DNA from: Streptomyces sp. WM6378
GTDB taxonomy: Bacteria; Actinomycetota; Actinomycetes; Streptomycetales; Streptomycetaceae
DNA length: 64,000 nt
Direction of reading: 5' to 3'
NCBI RefSeq assembly: GCF_001279695.1
Contig: NZ_LGDD01000036.1
Location: forward strand, 62,001-126,000
The translations under genes were made by a program, and so were the position numbers. The notes beneath the pieces are model-generated. The model had not been told where the DNA came from. It ran no database searches and saw nothing but the letters and a program-made list of their open reading frames with translations. Of the stretch, positions 38,966 through 48,031 are shown piece after piece. The stretch's first letter is position 1, and each line of letters opens with the position of its first letter.

Positions 38966-39041
38966 CCCCGCTCCGCCGCTTCGTGCCCTCGCGTTCGTAC
39001 GTGTCGCGGGGGCACACCCATGTGGCCCCCGAGCACGGGCC

Positions 39042-41189
39042 TCAGCCGATGTCCGGCGGGTCGATCCTGATGCGCACCGGGTCGCCGCCGCCGCGCGCAA
39101 GGCGTGCCGCCTGGGCGGCCTTGAGGGCGGCTGCCAGGGCCGCGCCGCTGCCCGGCGGGACCCGCACCAGCGCCCGCTCCCACCGCTCCCCCGCCGGCGG
39201 ATCGCCGGGCCGGCGCGGCCGTCCGGGATCGGCGACCGGCAGCGGGACGGGCCCCAACACCTGGGCGTCGGGCGGCAGTTGGGCCGCCATGAGGAAGGCC
39301 TCGACCGCCTCCGGGCGCCCGATGGCCTCGGCCATCCGGGAGACCGGCGGGAAGCCGAGCTCGGCCCGCTCGGCCAGTTCGCGCAGGGCGTGCCCGACCG
39401 GGTCCCAGCGGACCAGCGCCTGCACGGGCCGCAGCGTGGGCTCGGCCACCACGACCACCGTGCCGCCCTCGTCCTGGCCGCGCACCAGCGAGGCCGCCGA
39501 GATCCAGCGGCGCAGCGCCTCCTCGCCCGCCCTGAGGTCGGGCCGGCTGAGCATCGCCCAGCCGTCGAGGAGCAGCGCGGCCGCGTAGCCGCCCTCGGCG
39601 ACCGGCTCGGCGCCCGGCGTGGACACCACGAGGGAGGGCTGGCCGGGCACGCTGTCCAGGACGTGGTCGCGCCCCGAGGTCCGTACGGGCACCGCGGGGA
39701 AGGCCCGGCCGAGCTCCTCGGCGGTCCGCCGGGCGCCGACGATCTGGGCCCGCAGCCGGTTCGCGCCGCACTCCGCGCAGTGCCAGTCGGCCTCCGCCGT
39801 CCCGCACCACGTACACCTCAGCTCCCGCTCGTCCGGCGCCTCCAGCGGGCCCGCGCAGCGTCCGCACCGGGCGGGCGTACGGCAGCGCGCGCAGGCGAGC
39901 CGGGGCGCGTACCCCCTCCTCGGCACCTGCACGAGGACGGGACCGCTCTTCAGCCCCTCCCGCACGGCCTGCCAGGCCAGGCTCGGCAGCCGGGCCGCCC
40001 GCGCCGCCTCGTCCCGCGCCAGCTCCCCGTCCCCCACGGTGCGTACGAGCGGGGCGGCGGCCCGCGCCACGGTGCGGTCGGCGTCCAGCGGCGCGGCCCA
40101 GCCGCTCTGCACCAACTGGGCGGCCTCGACCGTGCAGCTCGTACTCCCGAGCAGGAAGCCGCACTTGTCGTGCGCGGCCCGCAGTTCGAGCACCTCGCGG
40201 ACATGCGGGAACGGGGCGTTGTCGTCGCTGTGGCTGGAGTCCCCGTCCTCCCACACGACGACGAGGCCGAGCTGCTCGACCGGCGCGAACATCGCCGCGC
40301 GGGTGCCGACCACGGCCCGCACCGCGCCGCGCCGCACCGCGAGCCACTGCCGGTAGCGCCGCTCGGGGCCCGAATCGGCGGTGAGCAGCGCGTGCCGGCC
40401 CTCGCCGAGCAGCGAGGTCAGCGCCGCGTCGACCCGGCCCGCGCTGCGCCCGTCCGGCACGACGACGAGAGCGCCGCGCCCCGAGGCGAGCGTCGCCCCG
40501 ACGGCGCGGGCGATCTCCTGTGCCCAGTGCGGCCCGGGCAGCGCGGTCCACACCGCGCGGGGAGACCCGCCGGTGGCCAACGCCCTGAGGAACGCGGGCC
40601 CTTGCCGATACCGCTCCCACGTCCCGGCGGCCGGCTCGGCCGGGGGCGGGGCCGGCGCGGGCGACGGCTTCGCCTCGGCCCTGGCATTGCGGGGCGGCAC
40701 GGCGAGCTGCAGCACATCGGCGAGGCTGCCCGCGTACCGGTCCGCGACGGCCCGGGCGAGCGACAGCATGTCCGCGCTGAGCACCCGCTCCGGCGAGACG
40801 ACGCCGGCCAGGGCGGCCAGCGGGCCCGAGTAGTCCGACTCGGCCCGCCGCTCGACGAGGAACCCATCGATCAGACCGCCGCCCTCCCGACGCCCGTCCC
40901 GCACGTTGCGCGCCCCGGCCCCGAACCGCACCCGCACCCGCACCCCGGGCTGCGCCTCGGCATCAAGTTCTTCCGGCACGGCATAGTCGAAGTACTGATC
41001 AAGATGCAGCACGCCCTTGTTCACCACGACCCGGGCGACCGGCAGCTCCTTGGCGAGCGCCGCCCCCCGCCAGGTCCGCGGCTTGGCCTTGGGCACCTTG
41101 GCCTTGCGCACCGTCTCCCGAATGAGCGCAAGCTGCTCCGGCCCCGCACCCTCGGCGCCCCCACCCTGCCGTTCGTTCTCGCTGCTCAC
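39042..41189 (-). CDS. priA: Primosomal protein N' (PriA), helicase-motif-deficient form
   Basis: 715 residues. The N-terminal 3'-DNA-binding domain (VVVNKGVLHLDQYFDYAVPEEL), the zinc-binding Cys cluster (CARCRTPARCGRCAG, CTWCG, CAEC) and the C-terminal domain are plain, but the Walker A GxGKT is absent: the corresponding stretch reads LASGRGALVVVPDGRSAG, and the DEAH box is replaced by VVVWEDGDSSH. This loss is typical of actinobacterial PriA and implies a structural, not helicase, role in replication restart. GTG 41189 chosen; upstream frame is low-complexity. Confidence 0.9.
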   Translation of the reverse strand: MSSENERQGGGAEGAGPEQLALIRETVRKAKVPKAKPRTWRGAALAKELPVARVVVNKGVLHLDQYFDYAVPEELDAEAQPGVRVRVRFGAGARNVRDGRREGGGLIDGFLVERRAESDYSGPLAALAGVVSPERVLSADMLSLARAVADRYAGSLADVLQLAVPPRNARAEAKPSPAPAPPPAEPAAGTWERYRQGPAFLRALATGGSPRAVWTALPGPHWAQEIARAVGATLASGRGALVVVPDGRSAGRVDAALTSLLGEGRHALLTADSGPERRYRQWLAVRRGAVRAVVGTRAAMFAPVEQLGLVVVWEDGDSSHSDDNAPFPHVREVLELRAAHDKCGFLLGSTSCTVEAAQLVQSGWAAPLDADRTVARAAAPLVRTVGDGELARDEAARAARLPSLAWQAVREGLKSGPVLVQVPRRGYAPRLACARCRTPARCGRCAGPLEAPDERELRCTWCGTAEADWHCAECGANRLRAQIVGARRTAEELGRAFPAVPVRTSGRDHVLDSVPGQPSLVVSTPGAEPVAEGGYAAALLLDGWAMLSRPDLRAGEEALRRWISAASLVRGQDEGGTVVVVAEPTLRPVQALVRWDPVGHALRELAERAELGFPPVSRMAEAIGRPEAVEAFLMAAQLPPDAQVLGPVPLPVADPGRPRRPGDPPAGERWERALVRVPPGSGAALAAALKAAQAARLARGGGDPVRIRIDPPDIG

Positions 41190-41402
41190 AGCCAAATTCC
41201 TACCAGACGGGACTGACAACAGCCTCGGCCGCGGGTAGCTGGCCGGTTCGGGCCGGGCTCCCCTCGACAGCCTGAAAGGGGTGCGATTCCCTCCGGATGA
41301 GGAAACGGGAAACGTCCCCATTCGCCTTGTTCCGCTCAGTCGGCTGCCGCACGCTGATTCGCGTCGTCGCCGGCCTCCCGGACGGCAGCGACGGAGGTTC
41401 AC

Positions 41403-42686
41403 GTGCAGCAGCACCCGTACGGCTTCGGAGAAGAACTTCGCCGACGACGTCTGGCGGCGGATCTCTCCCTGGAACAGCTCGGCAAGCGTGTGCACTACAG
41501 CAAGGCCCAGCTCAGCAAGGTGGAACGTGGTCTCAAGCGTCCGAGTCTTGAGCTCGCCCGCCTGTGCGACACCGAACTCACTGCCGACGGCGCCCTGGCC
41601 CGGCTGCTGGAACCGGCAGGTTCACCGATGTCCCTGCCCTCTCCCGGGCGCGACGACGAGGTGTGGTTGATGTATCTCGACAAGGACGGCGACAGCACGC
41701 TCCAGCCGGTGAAGCGCCGCAGCCTGATCGCGGTCGGCGCGGCGTCGGCTCTCTCACTCCAACTGGGCGGCGACCCGCTACCGGTGGACACCGGAGCGGG
41801 CACGCTCGTCGAAGCATCCCGGATGCTCTTCGACCAGTTCCGCCGAATCGGCCAGGCCGCGACGCCCCGGAGCCTGCTGTCGGCGCTGATCGCCCAGACC
41901 CACTCCCTGGAACAGCTGGCCCGGCTCGCCGGACCCCGGACGAGGAACGAGCTGCTGGTCCTCGCCTCGCGGTACGCGGAATACACGGGCTGGATGGCAC
42001 AGGAGGCCGGTGACGACCGTACGGCCCTGTGGTGGACGGACCGTGCCGTGCAGCTCGCCCATGGGGGCGGCGACGACGCGCTGGCCGCGTACGCCCTGGT
42101 CCGGCGGTCGCTGATCTGCCTGTTCGGCGGCGATCCGGCACAGGCCACGCAGCTGGCCGAGCAGGCACTGCACAGTGCGGCGGCTCCGCGGGTCCGCGGA
42201 CTGGCAGCCCAGCACCGGGCCCAGAGCCTCGCGGTGACAGGTGAGCACAGCGCGGCCATGCGGTCCCTGGACCAAGCGCGAGAACTGCTCGCGGCGGACA
42301 ATGCCCGCTCCGACACACCCACACTCGGGGCCTCGCACGTGCCCGATGTCGTCGCGATGTACACGGGCTGGTGCCTGTACGAACTGGGCAGGCCGGGGCA
42401 GGCCGCCGAACTCCTCGACCGGGAAACGGCCGGGCTCTCCGCCCATGCGCTGCGCGCCCGGGCCCGGCACGGCGCACGCCGCGCCCTCGCACACGCCGCC
42501 GCCGGTGACATCGACCAGGCCTGCGTCATCACGTCGGAGCTGCTCTCGTCCGCCGCCGCGGTCGACTCGGCGACCATCGCCACCGATCTGCGGCGACTCG
42601 CTCGGCTACTCGCCCGGCACCCGCGCAACGTCGGTGTACGTGAGGTGGCTCCCCGGCTCACCGCGGTTCTGCCGCGCCACTCCTGA
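41403..42686 (+). CDS. XRE-family HTH regulator with TPR-like C-terminal domain
   Basis: 427 residues. The HTH (residues ~7-62: FGEELRRRRLAADLSLEQLG, YSKAQLSKVERGLKRPS) is followed by a linker with a hydrophobic stretch RRSLIAVGAASALSLQLG and a ~270-residue helical repeat domain (TPR-like pairs such as YTGWCLYELGRPGQAAELLD). This is a standard Streptomyces regulator type. GTG 41403 has GGAGG ten bases upstream. It heads the accessory island; only 28 bp separate it from the TIR gene, so it may regulate or be part of the system. Confidence 0.82.
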   Translation: MQQHPYGFGEELRRRRLAADLSLEQLGKRVHYSKAQLSKVERGLKRPSLELARLCDTELTADGALARLLEPAGSPMSLPSPGRDDEVWLMYLDKDGDSTLQPVKRRSLIAVGAASALSLQLGGDPLPVDTGAGTLVEASRMLFDQFRRIGQAATPRSLLSALIAQTHSLEQLARLAGPRTRNELLVLASRYAEYTGWMAQEAGDDRTALWWTDRAVQLAHGGGDDALAAYALVRRSLICLFGGDPAQATQLAEQALHSAAAPRVRGLAAQHRAQSLAVTGEHSAAMRSLDQARELLAADNARSDTPTLGASHVPDVVAMYTGWCLYELGRPGQAAELLDRETAGLSAHALRARARHGARRALAHAAAGDIDQACVITSELLSSAAAVDSATIATDLRRLARLLARHPRNVGVREVAPRLTAVLPRHS

Positions 42687-42714
42687 CGAAGTCCACAGAG
42701 AAGGGACCGACCCC

Positions 42715-43470
42715 GTGCACGAGCTCTTCATCAACTACCGCACCCAGGACGGCAAAGAGACTGCCCACAGGTTCGACGACGAGTTGTCCAAGCGGTTCGG
42801 CACGGACAGCGTGTTCCGCGCCCAGAAGTCCATCGCCCCCGGAACCAATTACGTCGACACCCTGGTCAAAGGCGTGCGCCGCTGCCGGGTGTTACTCGCG
42901 CTGATCGGAACCGATTGGCTCGATGCCCCGGACCAGAAGCGGCCCGGCCGCCGGGCTCTCACGAACCCGGGCGACTGGGTGCGGCGCGAACTCGAAGAGG
43001 CTTTCGCCGCCGGGGTCCTGGTGGTGCCGGTCCTCCTCGGACGCCATGTGGAGCAGCTCGACCCGTTGCGGCTCCCCCGGTCCCTGAAGAGCCTGGCCGA
43101 GTGCCAGTACGAGCGGTACGCCATGCGCACCGGCGAAGCCGATCTCGCTCGGCTCGGCGACCGGCTGGTCCGCCAGGTGCCCGACCTCGCCCCGCTGGAC
43201 CGCCACGGGGCCGAATCCAAGCCCACGAGCGTGGAATCCCCCGGCGCCACGACTATCCGCAATGACCAGCAGAGCGGCGGCATAGGCGGCGTCCACGGTG
43301 ACGTCGGCTCGTTCATCAACGAGGCGCACGGCCCCCTGCACACCGGATCCGGCAGCCAGGTCAACGGCCCTCAGATCAACGGCGACGGAACCAATTACGT
43401 GGCCGGGGACAATCACGGTGGCATCCGCCAGCGGTTCGGCGACGCGAAGCGCCCCGGGGCCGAGAAGTGA
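42715..43470 (+). CDS. TIR-domain protein with C-terminal amyloid-like motifs
   Basis: 251 residues. Residues 1-~155 are a TIR domain: ELFINYRTQDGKETAHRFDD, SVFRAQKSIAPGTNYVD, CRVLLALIGTDWL, and DWVRRELEEAFAAGV, whose RREL Glu sits where NAD-cleaving TIR domains keep the catalytic Glu. Residues ~185-250 are Gly/Asn/Gln-rich with two short motifs, SFINEAHGPLHTGSGSQVNG (199-218) and a later GTNYVAGDNHGGIRQRFG. The first is repeated at the N terminus of the next protein. Codon 60 (42892-42894) is TTA, rare in Streptomyces and read by bldA tRNA. GTG 42715 follows AAGGGA; the frame is also open upstream across the regulator's 3' end, which is not coding in this frame. Predicted NADase effector. 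Confidence 0.85.
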   Translation: MHELFINYRTQDGKETAHRFDDELSKRFGTDSVFRAQKSIAPGTNYVDTLVKGVRRCRVLLALIGTDWLDAPDQKRPGRRALTNPGDWVRRELEEAFAAGVLVVPVLLGRHVEQLDPLRLPRSLKSLAECQYERYAMRTGEADLARLGDRLVRQVPDLAPLDRHGAESKPTSVESPGATTIRNDQQSGGIGGVHGDVGSFINEAHGPLHTGSGSQVNGPQINGDGTNYVAGDNHGGIRQRFGDAKRPGAEK

Positions 43471-45413
43471 CCGAGCCGTACAGCGCGTACATCAGCGAGT
43501 CCTACGGCGCTGTGCACACCGGCGACGGAACCCAGCTCAACATCTCCCTCGCTCTCGCCTCGGATCGGTTACGGCACGAGGCAGGGCCGAGTCTGCGCAG
43601 CATCACGGACCGCGACGGCGACTGGCTGGACCAGAGGTTCGTCGCCCCTGGCGGAATGCAGCGAGCACGCACGCTGCTCCGGACCAACTCCGTCGTACTG
43701 CTCTCGGCTCGCCCCGGAGCGGGCAGGCGGGCCGCCGCCCTGATGCTCCTGCACGAACTCGCGGACGGATCAGGCGGGTTGTACGAACTGCCGGACACCG
43801 AGGACGACAGCGGGTCGGTCCTCGACGCGAGTGAGGTGAGTGAGGGCGACCGGCTGATGCTCGATCTGTCGGCCGTCGACGAGGCCCGCTATCTCTCCCT
43901 CCAGCGCCGACTGCCGGACTTCCGGGCCAGACTCGTCGAGCGGCGGGCCCTGCTCGCCGTCGTGCTGCCGCACCATCACTCCTACCTGCAGAGGGTCGAG
44001 CTCAAGCCCTACACCGCGGAGCTCACCAAGCCTTCTTCGCGTGACGTACTCAGTCGGTATCTCCAACTCGACAACATCCGACCGACGGTGGCGGAATTGG
44101 GTGTCCAGAGCCTCGTGAACCATCTGGCGAGAGTTCCGATGCGGGAGGTCGCCGAGCTCGCGGACCGCATCCGCAGCCTGCGGGACGACGGCATACCCGG
44201 CGGCTTCCCCAGCTGGCGCGACCGGGCCATCAAGCGGGTGGCCGACCGGAGCGCCGAGGTCGCCGCGGACCTGGCCACCCACGACTCGGGCCGTCGACGG
44301 GCCCTGCTGCTCGCCCTCGCGATGTTCCACGAATCCCCGCCCGCCACGGTGCTGCGCACCGCCTCCGCACTGCTGTCGGCCCTGTCCCACCCACCCGACG
44401 AACGGCCGCGCCTGGAACAGACGGACCTGAACCGCGAGTTGACCGAGCTGGGCGCGGAAACCGGCCCCGACGGGCTCGTCCGGTTCCGAACGCACAACTA
44501 CGACCGAGGCGTCCGGGAACACTTCTGGACGTACTTTCCGGATCTGACCGAACAGCTCCGCCGCTGGTTCCACGACTGCCTGGCACGGCCCCGGATCGGC
44601 GAGGACGAACACGGTCCCGCCATCGTGCGGTTCGCCGAGCAGTGTCTGAGGGCCGGCCGGCCCGACGACCTGCTGTGGCTGGCCGAGGCCTGGACCGGCC
44701 GCCACGGCCAGGTCCGGCTCATCCCGGATGCGGCGCAGGCGCTCAACCGCGGTCTGGCCGACGAGCAGTACGGCCAGAGATTCCGGCAGCGGATCTATGA
44801 CTGGTCGATCACCGGAAGCCTGCCGCAGAACCTCAAACAAGTACTCGTACTGGTCTGCTCGGAGACCATGCGGCGCAGCCACCCGCACCAGGCGCTGGTA
44901 CGGCTCCACCACCTGGACCGCCGGGCGGACGGGCGGGTGGCGGACACCGCGCGCACTGCCCTGCTCGACCTCGCGCTCGGCAACAGCCGTATGTACCGCC
45001 TGTTGCTCCAGCGCGTCCGTCGCAGCCTGGTGGAATCGGCTTGGGCCAGGGACCTCGGTCTGTTCCTCGCGCTCACCCAGTCCGTGCGGCTCACCGCCTC
45101 GCAGGAGGTGCGTGCGGGACTCACCGCCGGCTGGGCCGCGGTCTTCCAGAAGCTTCCGCGTGAGGAGTGGCACCCGTATGCGGTCCGCTGGTTCACGGCT
45201 GTCGTGGACGGCTCCGGCTCGGAGCGGCTGCTCGACGTGCTCGTGGACGGCTGCCGGAATGAGGCCGCCCTGCTCGGTGGCCTCTATCAGCTCGCCCGCG
45301 ACTGGGAGCGGTCCCGTCCGCCAAAGCCCGGCGACGAGCCCCGCATCGTGGGCCTGCTCGTCCAGAAGATCAACTTCGCCCAGGGGCTCAGTTTCCTGGT
45401 GCCCGCTGTCTGA
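43467..45413 (+). CDS. STAND-like receptor with degenerate P-loop and N-terminal amyloid-like motif
   Basis: 648 residues. Residues 7-25 (AYISESYGAVHTGDGTQLN) repeat the motif of the TIR protein. Near residue 80 a Walker A-like loop reads ARPGAGRRAAALMLL: the Gly frame is kept but the Lys-Ser/Thr is Arg-Arg-Ala. An acidic LMLDLSAVDEARY may be the Walker B region. The remaining ~450 residues are helical, with HEAT/TPR-like character (for example LARDLGLFLALTQSVRLTASQ, split among helices). No known family can be named with confidence. Start GTG overlaps the TIR stop (GTGA, 43467-43470). Codon 35 (43569-43571) is TTA. Likely sensor or signal hub for the TIR effector. Confidence 0.75.
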   Translation: MTEPYSAYISESYGAVHTGDGTQLNISLALASDRLRHEAGPSLRSITDRDGDWLDQRFVAPGGMQRARTLLRTNSVVLLSARPGAGRRAAALMLLHELADGSGGLYELPDTEDDSGSVLDASEVSEGDRLMLDLSAVDEARYLSLQRRLPDFRARLVERRALLAVVLPHHHSYLQRVELKPYTAELTKPSSRDVLSRYLQLDNIRPTVAELGVQSLVNHLARVPMREVAELADRIRSLRDDGIPGGFPSWRDRAIKRVADRSAEVAADLATHDSGRRRALLLALAMFHESPPATVLRTASALLSALSHPPDERPRLEQTDLNRELTELGAETGPDGLVRFRTHNYDRGVREHFWTYFPDLTEQLRRWFHDCLARPRIGEDEHGPAIVRFAEQCLRAGRPDDLLWLAEAWTGRHGQVRLIPDAAQALNRGLADEQYGQRFRQRIYDWSITGSLPQNLKQVLVLVCSETMRRSHPHQALVRLHHLDRRADGRVADTARTALLDLALGNSRMYRLLLQRVRRSLVESAWARDLGLFLALTQSVRLTASQEVRAGLTAGWAAVFQKLPREEWHPYAVRWFTAVVDGSGSERLLDVLVDGCRNEAALLGGLYQLARDWERSRPPKPGDEPRIVGLLVQKINFAQGLSFLVPAV

Positions 45414-45431
45414 CACTCCTCGGGGGAGAAC

Positions 45432-46514
45432 ATGATCGGCTCAGGTCGCAACACCATGACGGTCTTCGTCACCCTTCTGCTCGGGCTGCTGCTCGTCATC
45501 GCGGGCGTCGCACTGCAGTGGCCGCGCTGGGCCTGGCCCGTCCTGGCCGCCGTGCTGGTCACGGCCGCCCTGGCGGTCAATCGGCTCATGGCCGGGGACC
45601 GTGACCGGTTCCCGCCCCACCTGGCCATGGAACCCGATCTGCCCATACCGCCCGCCCCGCGCCAGGAGATCCGCGTCAGCGGCGTCGCACTGCCGAGTGC
45701 GGTCGCGGACTACGACTTCCTGTTCTCGGCCACGGTGCGCTGGAGCCTTCTCGAATCGCCCGACGGGGCCGCCCTCATCAATCCGTCCGGGCTCGCCGTC
45801 GATGCCGTCCTGCACCGGGCCCGGGAGATAACCGCGGGCCAGCCCCCGTCCCGGAGCGCGCTGGTACAACACCGGCTCGACGGCGCTCTCGCCACGATGC
45901 AGGCCGACTCCAGCGGACGGCTGCTCGCCATGGCCCTGGACGTCTCGCTCTGCCTTCCCGATCCGGATCTGGAACGGCTGGCCAAACTCTCGACCGTACG
46001 CAAGGAGCGGGACGTCTGGGAGCACGAGCGCAGCCACGAACGCAACAAGCGCGACTACCTGGGCGGCGACGTCCTCAAGGACACCGGCAGCGCGGTGGTG
46101 TGGTGGCTGTCCCGCAACGAGGACCGGATCGAGGAGACCGTGGACCGGATCGGCGTCCTCGCCAGGCTTACCGCCGCGGCCAACAACGACGAGGTGGCAC
46201 CGGAGTTCCGGCACCTGGTGCCGCCTCCCCCTGTTCCGCCGCAGCAGGACTTCGACGAGGAGAGCCCACTCGGCCCGGAAACCGCCCAGGAGCGGCACGA
46301 GGAACCGCCAGAGGCATCGCCGGGCCATCGCCTGGACGACGTGATCGCCTGGTTCGGCTTCGGCCCGCACGACCCCGACCTGGCCCTGTTCGCGGAGCAC
46401 CTGGTCCAGGTGGCCGAGGCACACGGAAAGAGCGAAGCCGCCGCCCGGATCAAATACCGCTTCGACGGCCGGATGCCCGAGGACCCCGCCGAGACCCCGC
46501 CCCCGGGGTCATGA
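45432..46514 (+). CDS. Two-TM membrane protein with SPFH-like region
   Basis: 360 residues. Two adjacent N-terminal helices (VFVTLLLGLLLVIAGVALQW and WAWPVLAAVLVTAALAV) anchor a cytoplasmic part. Residues ~85-220 show a band-7/SPFH-like pattern: FLFSATVRWSLLESPDG, AVLHRAREITAGQPPSRSAL, ALDVSLCLPDPDLERLAKLS, then a charged helix RKERDVWEHERSHERNKRDY. A Pro/Glu-rich linker leads to a short C-terminal helical domain. SPFH membership is inferred by eye. GGGGGAG precedes the ATG, and 18 bp separate it from the STAND-like gene. Possible membrane sensor or scaffold for the island. Confidence 0.65.
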   Translation: MIGSGRNTMTVFVTLLLGLLLVIAGVALQWPRWAWPVLAAVLVTAALAVNRLMAGDRDRFPPHLAMEPDLPIPPAPRQEIRVSGVALPSAVADYDFLFSATVRWSLLESPDGAALINPSGLAVDAVLHRAREITAGQPPSRSALVQHRLDGALATMQADSSGRLLAMALDVSLCLPDPDLERLAKLSTVRKERDVWEHERSHERNKRDYLGGDVLKDTGSAVVWWLSRNEDRIEETVDRIGVLARLTAAANNDEVAPEFRHLVPPPPVPPQQDFDEESPLGPETAQERHEEPPEASPGHRLDDVIAWFGFGPHDPDLALFAEHLVQVAEAHGKSEAAARIKYRFDGRMPEDPAETPPPGS

Positions 46515-46534
46515 CCGGATTCCGGCAGCAAGCA

Positions 46535-46574
46535 CACGAGGGCCCCGGACCGAACCCGGTCCGGGGCCCTCGTG
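46535..46574. terminator. 18-bp bidirectional terminator closing the island
   Basis: CACGAGGGCCCCGGACCG and its exact reverse complement with an AACC loop, between the convergent SPFH-like gene and metK. Confidence 0.92.
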
Positions 46575-46589
46575 AGGATGCCGTGTCGG

Positions 46590-47798
<1,209 letters not shown>

Positions 47799-47930
47799 AA
47801 CGCTCCCTGGGGTTGCAGCGGCTGCTGGCTGATCATGGTCGGTCGCGCCGGGAGCTGCGCCCGGCTGCGGTTCCGAGACCAGTTTATCGGTCGGTTCTGC
47901 TCGTTGGACCACGTGTCTCGATCCGTGGAG

Positions 47931-47946
47931 TCCGGAGATCTCCGGA
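47931..47946. promoter_or_regulatory. 16-bp palindrome upstream of metK
   Basis: TCCGGAGATCTCCGGA is a perfect even palindrome about 45 bp upstream of the likely metK -10 (TAAACT, minus strand, 47881-47886). It resembles a dimeric repressor or activator site; no regulator is adjacent. Confidence 0.4.
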
Positions 47947-47991
47947 TCTGCTCGTACGAACGTCTGTCTCGGCTGTCGACGACACTACGCG

Positions 47992-48019
47992 CGGGCCCGG
48001 GATCATGCCCCCGGGCCCG
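47992..48019 (-). terminator. coaBC terminator
   Basis: CGGGCCCGGG / CCCGGGCCCG with an 8-nt loop (48002-48009), just beyond the coaBC stop at 48032. Confidence 0.7.
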
Positions 48020-48031
48020 GGTCCGGGAGGG

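Noticed and set aside
42241..42714. N-terminal extension of the TIR gene into the regulator gene
   Set aside because: The frame is open, but the residues are shadow-like (antisense composition, no motif) and a GTG with ribosome binding site at 42715 begins exactly at the TIR domain.
41403..46514. Mobile element or prophage boundaries around the island
   Set aside because: No integrase, transposase, tRNA or flanking direct repeats could be seen; the island is called only from gene content and the expected priA-metK adjacency.
47799..48031. SAM riboswitch in front of metK
   Set aside because: No conserved SAM-I, SAM-II or SAM-IV core was recognised; only a palindrome and promoter-like elements are visible.
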